Source of the DNA: Chloroflexota bacterium
GTDB taxonomy: Bacteria; Vulcanimicrobiota; JAMCWD01
Reading direction: 5' to 3'
DNA: 64,000 bases
NCBI GenBank assembly: GCA_023475345.1
Contig: JAMCWD010000035.1
Location: forward strand, 1-64,000
Position numbers and translations under genes: made by a program. Shown here in pieces: positions 54,995 through 63,384 of the stretch; the first letter of the stretch is position 1; each line of letters starts with the position of its first letter. The notes beneath the pieces were generated by a model. That model was given only the letters and a program-made list of their open reading frames with translations. It did no database searches and was not told where the DNA came from.

Positions 54995-56191
54995 TTATTT
55001 TTTCATAGACCCATGGCGGCCTACGGTCAGGCTGCCCAGCAGTTTCCCGTCCCTGTCTTTTAAATTGGTTGAATACCATATAATTTTTTTCTTGTCGCCG
55101 TTCTCCGACTGGATTTCCGTTTCGAAATCCTGGACAGAATTGCCTGACAGAATGTCCATCATCTTTGAAAATATTTTGTCCCGGTATTCCGGGTCGGGAT
55201 ATAAGAGATCCCATATCTTTTTATCACCTATGACATGGCCTGCACTGTAGCCGCTTATTTCCTCTGCGGATTTATTCCAGAAGGTTATATTCCCTTCGGG
55301 GTCAATGAGATTTATCCATAAATTTGCGCTGTCCAGGACGTTTTCGAGGAAAATATTGCGTTTTTTCAATTCGTCCTCAAGTTTGACTTTGTGTGTAATA
55401 TCCTGGAAGACGATCCCAACAAGACTGCCTTCTGCGGGGAAAACCCTGAGATGGAAATAACCTTGTTTGTGGCTATTTTTATAATGCAGGCTTTCGATCT
55501 CGTAAGTTATCCCCGTAATCGAAACCTGGCGGATGATTTCGGTCAATCCCTGCTTATCTGAGCCGGGCCAGATAACATCGTGGTTTCTGCCTGTTGCATC
55601 ATTTGAATTTATGCCCAATAGCCGCTCCGCTTCAGGATTCATACTGATCAGCACGAATCCTTTTGCTTCGGGACGGAGGATACAGATGCCCATAGGCACG
55701 GCATCTATTATTTCGCTCCTGGAAGTCATGCAGCGTTCCAGTTCATTTTCAAGATCCTCTGCTTTTACCTGGAGCGCAATTTCGTTCGTAACGTCATTAA
55801 ATATGACGCCCAGCCTCCCGTTAGGCATGGGGAAAGATTTAATTTTAAATACCTTTCTATCGGAACCTACAACGGGGGCGTAGCCGATCATTTCCCGGGA
55901 AACTTTTTCATGAACAGATTCAAGAAGGGTATCGAGCAAACCGGTTCTCAGGGCATCTGGATACAATTCTTCAAATTTCTTGCCGAGTATGTCAGGGATA
56001 TGCAGTCCTGTAATTTCTTCCGCCATATAATTTGCGCCGTCAATACACAGCATGCCGTCACAATCAAGAGTAAATATGGCGACGCCTATCGGTAAATTAA
56101 TGTATTCGGCAGGAATTTTCCCAAACCGCTTTTCGATTTCCCCGGGTGTCATTTTTTCAACGAGGTCAACTTTTGAGTCCTGAGCGCCCAT
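54995..56191 (-). CDS. PAS-domain protein without output domain
   Basis: A 398-residue soluble protein made of three PAS domains (~30-145, ~160-270, ~285-395), as in YINLPIGVAIFTLDCDGMLC, IIDAVPMGICILRPEAKGFV and ENVLDSANLWINLIDPEGNI. It ends within the third PAS region (GSLTVGRHGSMKK) with no kinase, GGDEF or methyl-accepting part, so it probably senses and passes a signal through protein contacts. CTGGAGGCCGAAC precedes the ATG. A separate response regulator lies just upstream. Confidence 0.8.
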   Translation of the reverse strand: MGAQDSKVDLVEKMTPGEIEKRFGKIPAEYINLPIGVAIFTLDCDGMLCIDGANYMAEEITGLHIPDILGKKFEELYPDALRTGLLDTLLESVHEKVSREMIGYAPVVGSDRKVFKIKSFPMPNGRLGVIFNDVTNEIALQVKAEDLENELERCMTSRSEIIDAVPMGICILRPEAKGFVLISMNPEAERLLGINSNDATGRNHDVIWPGSDKQGLTEIIRQVSITGITYEIESLHYKNSHKQGYFHLRVFPAEGSLVGIVFQDITHKVKLEDELKKRNIFLENVLDSANLWINLIDPEGNITFWNKSAEEISGYSAGHVIGDKKIWDLLYPDPEYRDKIFSKMMDILSGNSVQDFETEIQSENGDKKKIIWYSTNLKDRDGKLLGSLTVGRHGSMKK

Positions 56192-56358
56192 GTTCGGCCT
56201 CCAGCGAGATGGTAAATATTACCCCCCTAATTATTACTAATTTTCTATCTCCGTATTTACTTTCCTTCTTTAACACCGGGTAGCCGCAAAAATTTATTAA
56301 AATAATTCAACCGCAGATAAAACAGATTACCGCACAATCTCTGCAGGATGGAAAAAAA

Positions 56359-56742
56359 TTAGCTGTGTGTCTTTGTGAGAAGCTCTTCGATTGAATCGAG
56401 GAGGTCGTGAACCTGGAAAGGCTTGGCCATAAATTTATCGGCTCCAGCTTTCATGGACTGCTCTTTTATGTCATGTTCCGTTATCGACGAAATAACAAGG
56501 ATCGGTATCTTGCTGTAATAGTCATGAAATTTCAGGAGCCTGGTGACGGCAAGGCCCGAAAGCGACGGGAGGATAATATCGATAACAAGCAGTTCGGGGG
56601 GATCAACCTGAACTCTCCGGTATAATTCCAGCCCATCGAAAAAAAATTCACATTGGTAATTTTCCTGGCTTTCCAGCGCCGCACGCATCAGTTCCGACTG
56701 GAGCGGCTGGTCTTCCGCGACATAAATTCTGTAAGTATTCAT
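56359..56742 (-). CDS. single-domain response regulator
   Basis: A 127-residue CheY-like receiver. Acidic pocket residues AED (10-11), phospho-acceptor Asp55 in LLVIDIILP, Ser/Thr in VISSIT and Lys in FMAKPFQ are all present. No output domain follows, so it acts by protein contact. It directly follows the PilX-type gene (10-base gap) and may control pilus function. Confidence 0.88.
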   Translation of the reverse strand: MNTYRIYVAEDQPLQSELMRAALESQENYQCEFFFDGLELYRRVQVDPPELLVIDIILPSLSGLAVTRLLKFHDYYSKIPILVISSITEHDIKEQSMKAGADKFMAKPFQVHDLLDSIEELLTKTHS

Positions 56743-56752
56743 ATTTTTATTT

Positions 56753-57979
56753 CTACCACCTTGTAATTATTGAGAGGCCGGCGCCTACATTTGCAGTAAT
56801 GGACAGATCCCGATGCAGACTTGCATTCCCGGAAGCGGTAAAAGAATTGCCGACTATAGCGCCGTATAAATCGGAATTGCCGGTCAGCGTTATATCCGCG
56901 TTCGGAGCATAAATGCCGTAATAAGCCAGGGAGTTGCCTGAAGTACGTATTGTATGAGAGGTGGATGTCCCTATAATGGTTAAATTGCTGGGATTCAAAG
57001 TGTTGTTGACAATGCCGTTTCCGGATGTATCCCAATTATTTTTAATATAAATTGTTGCTTTTCCCGATTGTAGTATCAACCTGGAATCGCCTGAAAATTG
57101 GACGGAATTATTGAAGACATAAACCCCGTTCGACAGGTAAACGGTGGTGTTGCCCGATGCACTGAGGCTGTCGTACTGTCCGGGCGGGAGTGTTGTTGTC
57201 GTATTGCCTGAATAGCTTCTATTTCCCAGGCTGCTGCCTGCAGGGGCTTCATAAACCGGTACGGAAACCGGGCTGGTTGAATAAGTTGTATTGCCGGAAA
57301 TGGAAGAATTGCCGGAAGTGCTGATTGAAGACGGCGTTCCTCCCGGGCCTATTTGTGCGTTCCCGTACACCGTAGCATTGCCGGAAAGCGTAACTATATG
57401 GGATCCCCCGGAATTTGTTCCGATGTCTCCTCCCGTCAACTGCTTTGTCTGGTTATAGGTGCCGTTGGCGGAATTCCAACTGTCAATCGTGGCATTGCCT
57501 GAAAGACTTATTGTAGTGGCGACAAATATGGCATGATTAAAAAGGGAAGCGGGGCCTGTAGTTATCATGGCTTCATCGATTCGTTTCCCCTTGCTGTAAA
57601 CTCCGACTGATACGATATGAATCGCCCCGACAGGCACGGTTCTACCGCCATATCCTGTTACGGCGGAAGTCCCGCCGGCATTATTGGTGGAGTAGGGGAC
57701 GGCGGTTTGGGTCTTGTTGAAAGTAATGGTGTAACCGGCCCCTGAATTTGGAAGAATTTTATTATTGAACCCGGCGGTCCAGGTCTTGTCGCGTTTGAAC
57801 TCATAAACGGCATCATCTACGCCGGCCTCCGCCGCCGACAATGCTATCAATGAGTCCTCGAGATGCTGGGCCGAGCCTGATTCCGTCCTGTATAGAGATA
57901 CATATAAAAATCCGAAGAAGAACAATGCGACGATAACCAGAATGGTAAGAACCAGAATATATCCTTTTTTGTTTTGCAT
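56753..57979 (-). CDS. PilX-type pilus protein with Ser-Gly-Asn repeat domain
   Basis: A 408-residue protein. The N-terminus MQNKKGYILVLTILVIVALFF resembles PilX/PilW-type assembly proteins, and LAAEAGVDDAV-like segment SAAEAGVDDAVYEFKRD is typical. From ~150 it carries many SGN motifs (LSGNATIDSWN, LSGNATVYGNAQ, TSGNSSISGNT, SGNTTVYLSNG), likely turns of a beta-helix or similar polymer. GGAGGGAGAGGCT precedes the ATG. Its size and repeats are unusual for a minor pilin. It lies in the pilus cluster. Confidence 0.78.
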   Translation of the reverse strand: MQNKKGYILVLTILVIVALFFFGFLYVSLYRTESGSAQHLEDSLIALSAAEAGVDDAVYEFKRDKTWTAGFNNKILPNSGAGYTITFNKTQTAVPYSTNNAGGTSAVTGYGGRTVPVGAIHIVSVGVYSKGKRIDEAMITTGPASLFNHAIFVATTISLSGNATIDSWNSANGTYNQTKQLTGGDIGTNSGGSHIVTLSGNATVYGNAQIGPGGTPSSISTSGNSSISGNTTYSTSPVSVPVYEAPAGSSLGNRSYSGNTTTTLPPGQYDSLSASGNTTVYLSNGVYVFNNSVQFSGDSRLILQSGKATIYIKNNWDTSGNGIVNNTLNPSNLTIIGTSTSHTIRTSGNSLAYYGIYAPNADITLTGNSDLYGAIVGNSFTASGNASLHRDLSITANVGAGLSIITRW

Positions 57980-57992
57980 AGCCTCTCCCTCC

Positions 57993-58580
57993 TCAATTCC
58001 TGATCTTGATATTTATTTGCTTGGTTTGCCTGTCAACTTTACCATGCTTGCCGGTATTTTCTATAGTTAAAGAAAGAGTGGCCGAACTGCTGCCGACATT
58101 GGTAAGCTGCATGGAGGTTACCGAAGGGGAAATAAGGATGCCTGCCCCGTCACAATAGCCTGTCAATTGTGGAAGAGTCAGCGCCACGCTGAAGCTTCCG
58201 TAAACTTCTTTTCTCAGTAACCTGGTGGTGCCAGTCGGTATGTAATAAATTATATATTTTTGCCAGGAAACTTTGCCGGTGTTATCTGTTACAAAGTTTC
58301 CGCCGGAGTTATACGCCGAAAGAAAACTGAACGCAGACGGCGTGCCGGACGTGTTGTTGGTGATGGTATCGAGTTTGGAATCCCTGAGATCCAGTGCGAT
58401 TCTCCAGGAAGCCGTTTGTACATCCTGTCTCCCGGCAGACCTGGTGACGGATGCCTGCCACATCGTCTTTCCGGCAAGGAGCATCCAGAAAAGCGCTCCC
58501 ATCAAAAGGATCACTATGATAAAAGTGATCAGCAATTCTATCAGGCTCATGCCACGTTTCATATCGGCGAAATTTTTCAT
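57993..58580 (-). CDS. prepilin-like protein (PilW/GspJ type)
   Basis: A 195-residue protein with class III signal MKRG-MSLIELLITFIIV: cleavage after Gly and Glu at +5, then a hydrophobic helix. The rest is beta-rich as in minor pilins. CGGAGGTTAATC precedes the ATG. It follows the PilV-like gene and is in the same direction as the whole cluster. Confidence 0.82.
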   Translation of the reverse strand: MKNFADMKRGMSLIELLITFIIVILLMGALFWMLLAGKTMWQASVTRSAGRQDVQTASWRIALDLRDSKLDTITNNTSGTPSAFSFLSAYNSGGNFVTDNTGKVSWQKYIIYYIPTGTTRLLRKEVYGSFSVALTLPQLTGYCDGAGILISPSVTSMQLTNVGSSSATLSLTIENTGKHGKVDRQTKQINIKIRN

Positions 58581-58650
58581 AAATGATTAACCTCCGAAAA
58601 TTTATTCTGCATCCCGGTTGAGTCGGATGCGGAACAATACAACGCAATTA

Positions 58651-59172
58651 TCAGTGTGGTCCATCGTCGCTGTGGTTATCGTCGCTGTGGTTATCGTCGC
58701 TGTGGTTATCGTCATTATTGTTATTGTCATTGTTGTTATTGTCGCTGCCGCCCGAACTGCTGCCCGAGCCACCGGATGACTGCGTGGTTCCGGCAGGATC
58801 AACCATTATCGTTTCCAGAACGACTTTTTTGCCGGCATTGGATTCTTTCCATGTCATGGTGGCCGTAACGAGCTTCTTATCGGTATCCAGAGTCTGAACG
58901 GTTACACCGTAATTGATGATACGCGTAAAAGGCGCGCCGTTATTGGTCCCGCTGAATGTCATGCTGCCGGTTGAAGGCAAAACTGAGCCGAAGCCTGCTT
59001 TGCGGGCGTCGTCCAGGAGAGTTTTGCCTAAAAAGGCGGCGTCAACATGGCTTTCGGAAAGTTGGAGTCCTTTTTTGGTCGTTGTAAATAATGAGAAGAT
59101 GATTGTGAGCGTCAATAGAAGGAGAGCTATGGCGACAAGACTTTCTACCAGCGTAAAACCTTTCTTTTTCAT
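58651..59172 (-). CDS. prepilin-like protein (PilV type) with Asp/His/Asn-rich tail
   Basis: A 173-residue minor pilin: leader MKKKG, then FTLVESLVAIALLLLTLTII. The C-terminal ~45 residues are low-complexity: Ser/Gly, then Asn/Asp, then three NHSDD repeats ending GPH. The tail is encoded by exact 15-bp repeats (58666-58710). Asp/His clusters can bind metals, but no metal role is shown. GAGGTTTGAATA precedes the ATG. Confidence 0.82.
   Translation of the reverse strand: MKKKGFTLVESLVAIALLLLTLTIIFSLFTTTKKGLQLSESHVDAAFLGKTLLDDARKAGFGSVLPSTGSMTFSGTNNGAPFTRIINYGVTVQTLDTDKKLVTATMTWKESNAGKKVVLETIMVDPAGTTQSSGGSGSSSGGSDNNNNDNNNNDDNHSDDNHSDDNHSDDGPH
58666..58710. repeat. 15-bp tandem repeat (3 exact units)
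   Basis: GTCGCTGTGGTTATC occurs three times in a row (58666, 58681, 58696). It encodes NHSDD repeats on the minus strand and borders a second low-complexity Asn/Asp stretch. Confidence 0.9.
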
Positions 59173-59229
59173 TATTCAAACCTCGCTTTCGGTTTGCATT
59201 TTTTGGATGCGAAACTTATTTAACGGATT

Positions 59230-60447
59230 CTACTTTAAAATAGCGGTGCTGACTCCTATGAAAGGCAGGCCGAGAATCAATATCAGGGAGCCTATGACGA
59301 TGCCGAGGCCGATAATTATCAAAGGTTCGATAAGCCCGCTGAGCGCTTTGGTTGATATATCGACCTGCGCTTCGTAAAAGTCGGCGATTTTTGAAAGCAT
59401 TTTATCCAGTGTTCCCGACTCTTCGCCCGCAGCCAGCATGCTTATCGCCATAGGCGTAAAGAGCCTGCTCTTTCGAAGCGGATCCGCCAGCGATTTGCCT
59501 TCCCGGACTTCATCTACTGCTTGAAGTATGGCATCTTCGATTATCCTGTTGCCGGTACCGGTGGAAACAAGTTCCATCGCGGAAAGAAGAGGAACCCCGC
59601 TTGAATAAAGGCTGCTGAGTGACCTTGCAAACCTTGCTATGGCAAGGCGGCGGAATATGGGGCCTATGATAACCGTCGTAAGCTTGAGCCTGTCTATAAA
59701 ATATTGCCCGGGAGTGGATTTTAAAAACCGGGAAAATAAATATATTGCCGCCAGAACAATACCTACTACTATGTACCAGGCATGGCTCAGAAAATCTCCC
59801 AACGAGATAAATATCCTTGTGATCAAGGGAAGTTGGGCTCCCAGCCCTTCATAAATTGACTCGAACCGGGGTACTGCGAATACTAAAAGCAGGAACACGA
59901 CAATGAAAGCAAATGCAAGGACCATCCCTGGATAATAAAATGCAGCTATCACCTTTTTTCTGAGGTTCTCGGTATTCTCGATATATACGGCAAGCCTTTG
60001 CAAAATTGTAGCCAGCTTGCCGCTTGCTTCCCCGGCCGTGACCATCGATACATAAAGTTTTGAGAATATCCCGGGATATTTTTTCATAAGCTGGCTTAAT
60101 TCAGTGCCCGAGGATACCCCTGATGACAACTCGAGAAGAACCTGTCTCAAGATCGGGCTGTCGGTATCTTCAACCATAACATCCAGGGCTTTCTTGAGCG
60201 GGATGCCGGCCTCGAGCATGGCCGCCATTTCCTGGGTGAATACGAGAAGCTCCTCGCCTTTAACCGTCAGGTTCTTATGTAAAAAACTGAATAATCCCGC
60301 GTCCCTTTTTACTATATGTGTAAGGTTGGTAACTATTAATCCCTTATCGGATAAAATCGTAATTGCAGCGTTCTTATCCGCCGCCTCCAGGGTGCCGGAA
60401 GTTCTTCTTCCTTCATGATCCCTTACCGTGAATAAAAATTGTGCCAT
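59230..60447 (-). CDS. pilC: type IV pilus inner-membrane platform protein PilC (GspF)
   Basis: A 405-residue integral membrane protein that supports pilus assembly with PilB. Two GspF domains are visible (~65-190 and ~270-395), each with paired helices; GEASGKLATILQRLAVYIEN and GEESGTLDKMLSKIADFYEA are the repeated signature. The N-terminal segment RDHEGRRTSGTLEAADKNAA is typical. It ends 57 bases before the PilV-like gene and starts 17 bases after the stop of pilB. Confidence 0.95.
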   Translation of the reverse strand: MAQFLFTVRDHEGRRTSGTLEAADKNAAITILSDKGLIVTNLTHIVKRDAGLFSFLHKNLTVKGEELLVFTQEMAAMLEAGIPLKKALDVMVEDTDSPILRQVLLELSSGVSSGTELSQLMKKYPGIFSKLYVSMVTAGEASGKLATILQRLAVYIENTENLRKKVIAAFYYPGMVLAFAFIVVFLLLVFAVPRFESIYEGLGAQLPLITRIFISLGDFLSHAWYIVVGIVLAAIYLFSRFLKSTPGQYFIDRLKLTTVIIGPIFRRLAIARFARSLSSLYSSGVPLLSAMELVSTGTGNRIIEDAILQAVDEVREGKSLADPLRKSRLFTPMAISMLAAGEESGTLDKMLSKIADFYEAQVDISTKALSGLIEPLIIIGLGIVIGSLILILGLPFIGVSTAILK

Positions 60448-60464
60448 TCAATTTGCCTCATATT

Positions 60465-62132
60465 TTACACGATTGTTGTAGAGGTCAGCGCTTCCTCAAT
60501 ACTTGTAATTCCCTGGAAAAGCTTCTCCAGCACGCTCTCCCTCAGGGAAACAAACCCATGTTTTTCAGCAATCGCTCTCAGTGCGTCAGGGGATGTTTTT
60601 TCAAGGGGGAGCCTTTTCATTTCGGGGGTTATATCCATTAATTCATAAATTGCGGTACGTCCTTTATACCCCAGGTTATTACAGGACGAGCAGCCGACAG
60701 GCCCGTAGATTTCGGCGCCTTCCGGTATTTTTTCTATCCCCAGGGCTTTTAATTCTACAGGGGTGGGTTGTATCTTTTCCTTACACTCGGGACATAAGAC
60801 CCTTACGAGTCTCTGTGCCAGGACGGCGATCAGCGCAGCGAAGACAAGATAAGATTGTAGTCCCATATCGATTAAGCGCGTTACCGCCGAAGGGGAATCG
60901 TTCGTATGCAGGGTGCTGAAAAGGAGATGGCCGGTCAACGATGCCCTTACCGCTATTTCCGCAGAGTCCAGGTCCCGGATCTCGCCCAACATTACAATAT
61001 CAGGATCGTGCCGGAGAATTGACCTCAGCCCTTCTGCAAAAGTAAAACCTATTTCCGGGTTTATCTGGATCTGTGTTATTCCCGCAAGCTGGTATTCAAC
61101 CGGATCCTCGATTGTTACGAACTTTTTTTCGCTGGTAAAAATATTTTTTAGCGTAGCGTATAGAGTAGTGGTTTTACCGGAACCTGTCGGCCCGGTAACA
61201 AGGATGATACCGTAAGGCAGGCTTATTAATTTTTTATACCTGTCATACAACGGCCTGTCGAATCCTAAATCTTCAAGCTCCTTTTTCCCCATCGATTCGG
61301 GGTCCAGGATGCGCATAACTATGCTTTCTCCGTGAATGTCAGGAATAATGGAGATCCGGAGGTCATATTCTTTGTCATCGACTTTAAATGAGGAACGGCC
61401 GTCCTGAGGCATTCTTTTTTCCGCGACGTCCAGGTTCGATATTATTTTGATTCTTGAAACAATGGATTTGAAAAGGTGTGGGGGAGGGGGAGGGAATTCG
61501 TGAAGGATGCCGTCAATGCGGTAACGCAGCAGGATCCGTCCCGGAAAAGGCTCGATATGGATATCGCTGGCTCCCAGATGTATTCCCTGGGAAATAATAT
61601 AGCTGACCAGTTTTATAACGGGCGCATCTTCGTCTTCGATACGGAAGCCTTCTTCATCTTCCGGCCTTTCCGCCTTCTTTCCCGATGCGATTTTGCCGAT
61701 AGTTTGTTCGGCGTGTTCCCTGGTCAAATAATACCGGTTAATGGCTTCCGAAATTTCCGGAGACAGTGCTATTACAGGTTTAATCAAAAGTCCCGTAAGC
61801 TGTCTTAAATAATCCTGGGCATACAGGTCATCAAAACCGGCCATTGCGGAATAAAGATCGTTTCCCAGCCTGAAAAGCGGCAATACAAGGAAACGGCGGG
61901 CATCATCCTGGCTTAAGATGTCAAGAGCAGAATCTTCGGGATGATAATGATCGAGCGTTACATAAGGGAGGTTATAAAAATTGGAAAGAGCCGAAAGCAC
62001 TTCTTTTTTGTCGGCCAATTTCTTTTCGATAAGAAAGGTGGCAGGGCTCTGGTCATGTATTTCTACTTCCCGTGCACGGTCCAGGTCTTCCTGGCTTATT
62101 TTATCTTTTAAAAGCTCCAGCCAGTCCGGCAT
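60465..62132 (-). CDS. pilB: type IV pilus extension ATPase PilB (GspE)
   Basis: A 555-residue hexameric ATPase driving pilus polymerisation. MshEN-type N-terminal domain (~1-150), then the secretion ATPase with Walker A GPTGSGKTTTLYA, Asp box EDPVEYQLAGITQ, Walker B VMLGEIRDLDSAEIAVRA and His box STLHTNDSPSA. A four-cysteine zinc site (CPECKEK, CSSCNNLGYKGR) is present near 455-490. It is complete and typical. Together with pilC and pilM it forms one minus-strand unit. Confidence 0.96.
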   Translation of the reverse strand: MPDWLELLKDKISQEDLDRAREVEIHDQSPATFLIEKKLADKKEVLSALSNFYNLPYVTLDHYHPEDSALDILSQDDARRFLVLPLFRLGNDLYSAMAGFDDLYAQDYLRQLTGLLIKPVIALSPEISEAINRYYLTREHAEQTIGKIASGKKAERPEDEEGFRIEDEDAPVIKLVSYIISQGIHLGASDIHIEPFPGRILLRYRIDGILHEFPPPPPHLFKSIVSRIKIISNLDVAEKRMPQDGRSSFKVDDKEYDLRISIIPDIHGESIVMRILDPESMGKKELEDLGFDRPLYDRYKKLISLPYGIILVTGPTGSGKTTTLYATLKNIFTSEKKFVTIEDPVEYQLAGITQIQINPEIGFTFAEGLRSILRHDPDIVMLGEIRDLDSAEIAVRASLTGHLLFSTLHTNDSPSAVTRLIDMGLQSYLVFAALIAVLAQRLVRVLCPECKEKIQPTPVELKALGIEKIPEGAEIYGPVGCSSCNNLGYKGRTAIYELMDITPEMKRLPLEKTSPDALRAIAEKHGFVSLRESVLEKLFQGITSIEEALTSTTIV

Positions 62133-62165
62133 ATTTATTTATGCCCCTTTCGTTTATCAGTTATT

Positions 62166-63182
62166 CTATGATTCAAGCGCAAGACCTATTGCGGTATTAT
62201 AAGCATAGATGTTTTCAGGGGGATCGCCTTTCCCTTTCCAGCGCAGCTTATCGAGGCCGTCCACCGTTACCGGAATATTAAGGTAGCCGGAAAGACGGGT
62301 ATCCAGGCCCTTCAAACCCGCTGAGCCGCCGGAAAGATAGACGTGTTTGATTTCGGGAGAAATGTTTTTGAATTGCTTCATAAAAAATTCAAGAGAACTT
62401 TTTATCTCGTTTTCCCAGTTTGAAATGAACGGGTTAAGCTGGATCTCGCCCCTGTTCACATCATATTCTTTTTTGTAATCTTCGGCGGCTGCCCATGAAG
62501 ATTGAGATCCCATCTGGAAAGCGTAAGTGAAATCTCTTCCCGCCAGCGGAAATTCCCTGACGAAATAAGGATATCCGCCGTGTGAAATGACAACATGCGT
62601 AATACGGAACCCGACATTTATCAGCATGAAAAATTGGTTGCCGGGGACATCATGGTTTTTTGAAAATTCCCGCATAAGGGGCAAAATCGGGACTTCAAGG
62701 CCGGTGATTTCTATACCGGCTTTATTCATCAGGTCCTTGATATAATCGACATTTGAAATATGGGCCGCGGCGAAAAAAATACCCGTTTTCTTTCCACCTG
62801 TGCTGACCTGCGGTACCGTTATATAAGACAGGACGACCTGGTCCATCGGAAACGGGATGAATTTACGGGCCTCCGAAGGAACGGCGAATTCAAGCTCCTT
62901 TTTTGAAAGGGGAGGAAGTTCCATGTACTTGCAGAGGGTGCCTGCCCCCTGAATTGCGGTCGAAACCGTCGGGGTCAGAACCCCTATTTTTTTTGCGCTT
63001 GCTTTCAATACATCGATCAGCCTTTGCTCCATCTCCTCTTTATTGAGAACAGGCGCATAGCTGCCGCCGCCGGGAAAAATTTCCGTTTCCCACAAGCTTT
63101 TTAACTTACCGGACTCGATAACTGCACATTTGAGGCTGCACTCACCCAAATCCAACCCTACAGAGGGCGGAACGCTGAACAT
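62166..63182 (-). CDS. pilM: type IV pilus assembly protein PilM
   Basis: A 338-residue actin-like cytoplasmic protein. VGLDLGECSLKCAVIE is the first phosphate motif, and ELPPLSKKELEFAVPSEARKFIPFPM, INVGFRITHVVI, VYLSGGSAGLKGLD and the final ATPase part fit PilM. It normally anchors PilN/PilO, but those genes do not follow: pilB comes next, 33 bases away. PilN, PilO, PilP and PilQ must be elsewhere or missing. Confidence 0.92.
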   Translation of the reverse strand: MFSVPPSVGLDLGECSLKCAVIESGKLKSLWETEIFPGGGSYAPVLNKEEMEQRLIDVLKASAKKIGVLTPTVSTAIQGAGTLCKYMELPPLSKKELEFAVPSEARKFIPFPMDQVVLSYITVPQVSTGGKKTGIFFAAAHISNVDYIKDLMNKAGIEITGLEVPILPLMREFSKNHDVPGNQFFMLINVGFRITHVVISHGGYPYFVREFPLAGRDFTYAFQMGSQSSWAAAEDYKKEYDVNRGEIQLNPFISNWENEIKSSLEFFMKQFKNISPEIKHVYLSGGSAGLKGLDTRLSGYLNIPVTVDGLDKLRWKGKGDPPENIYAYNTAIGLALES

Positions 63183-63384
63183 ATCGCCGATTTTTCCTTT
63201 CCCACAAGGATATTATTTAATAAAATTCGTCATTTGAATTTATAATCCTTCCAACCATATTCCATCTTTAAAAAGGAAAAATCCGCTTGTAGTTTAATAT
63301 TGATTTTATTCAATATTAATATTAGATGCCAAAGAATCTGTACGGTTAATCTGATATTAAATCTTTATGGCGATGAATTGATAC

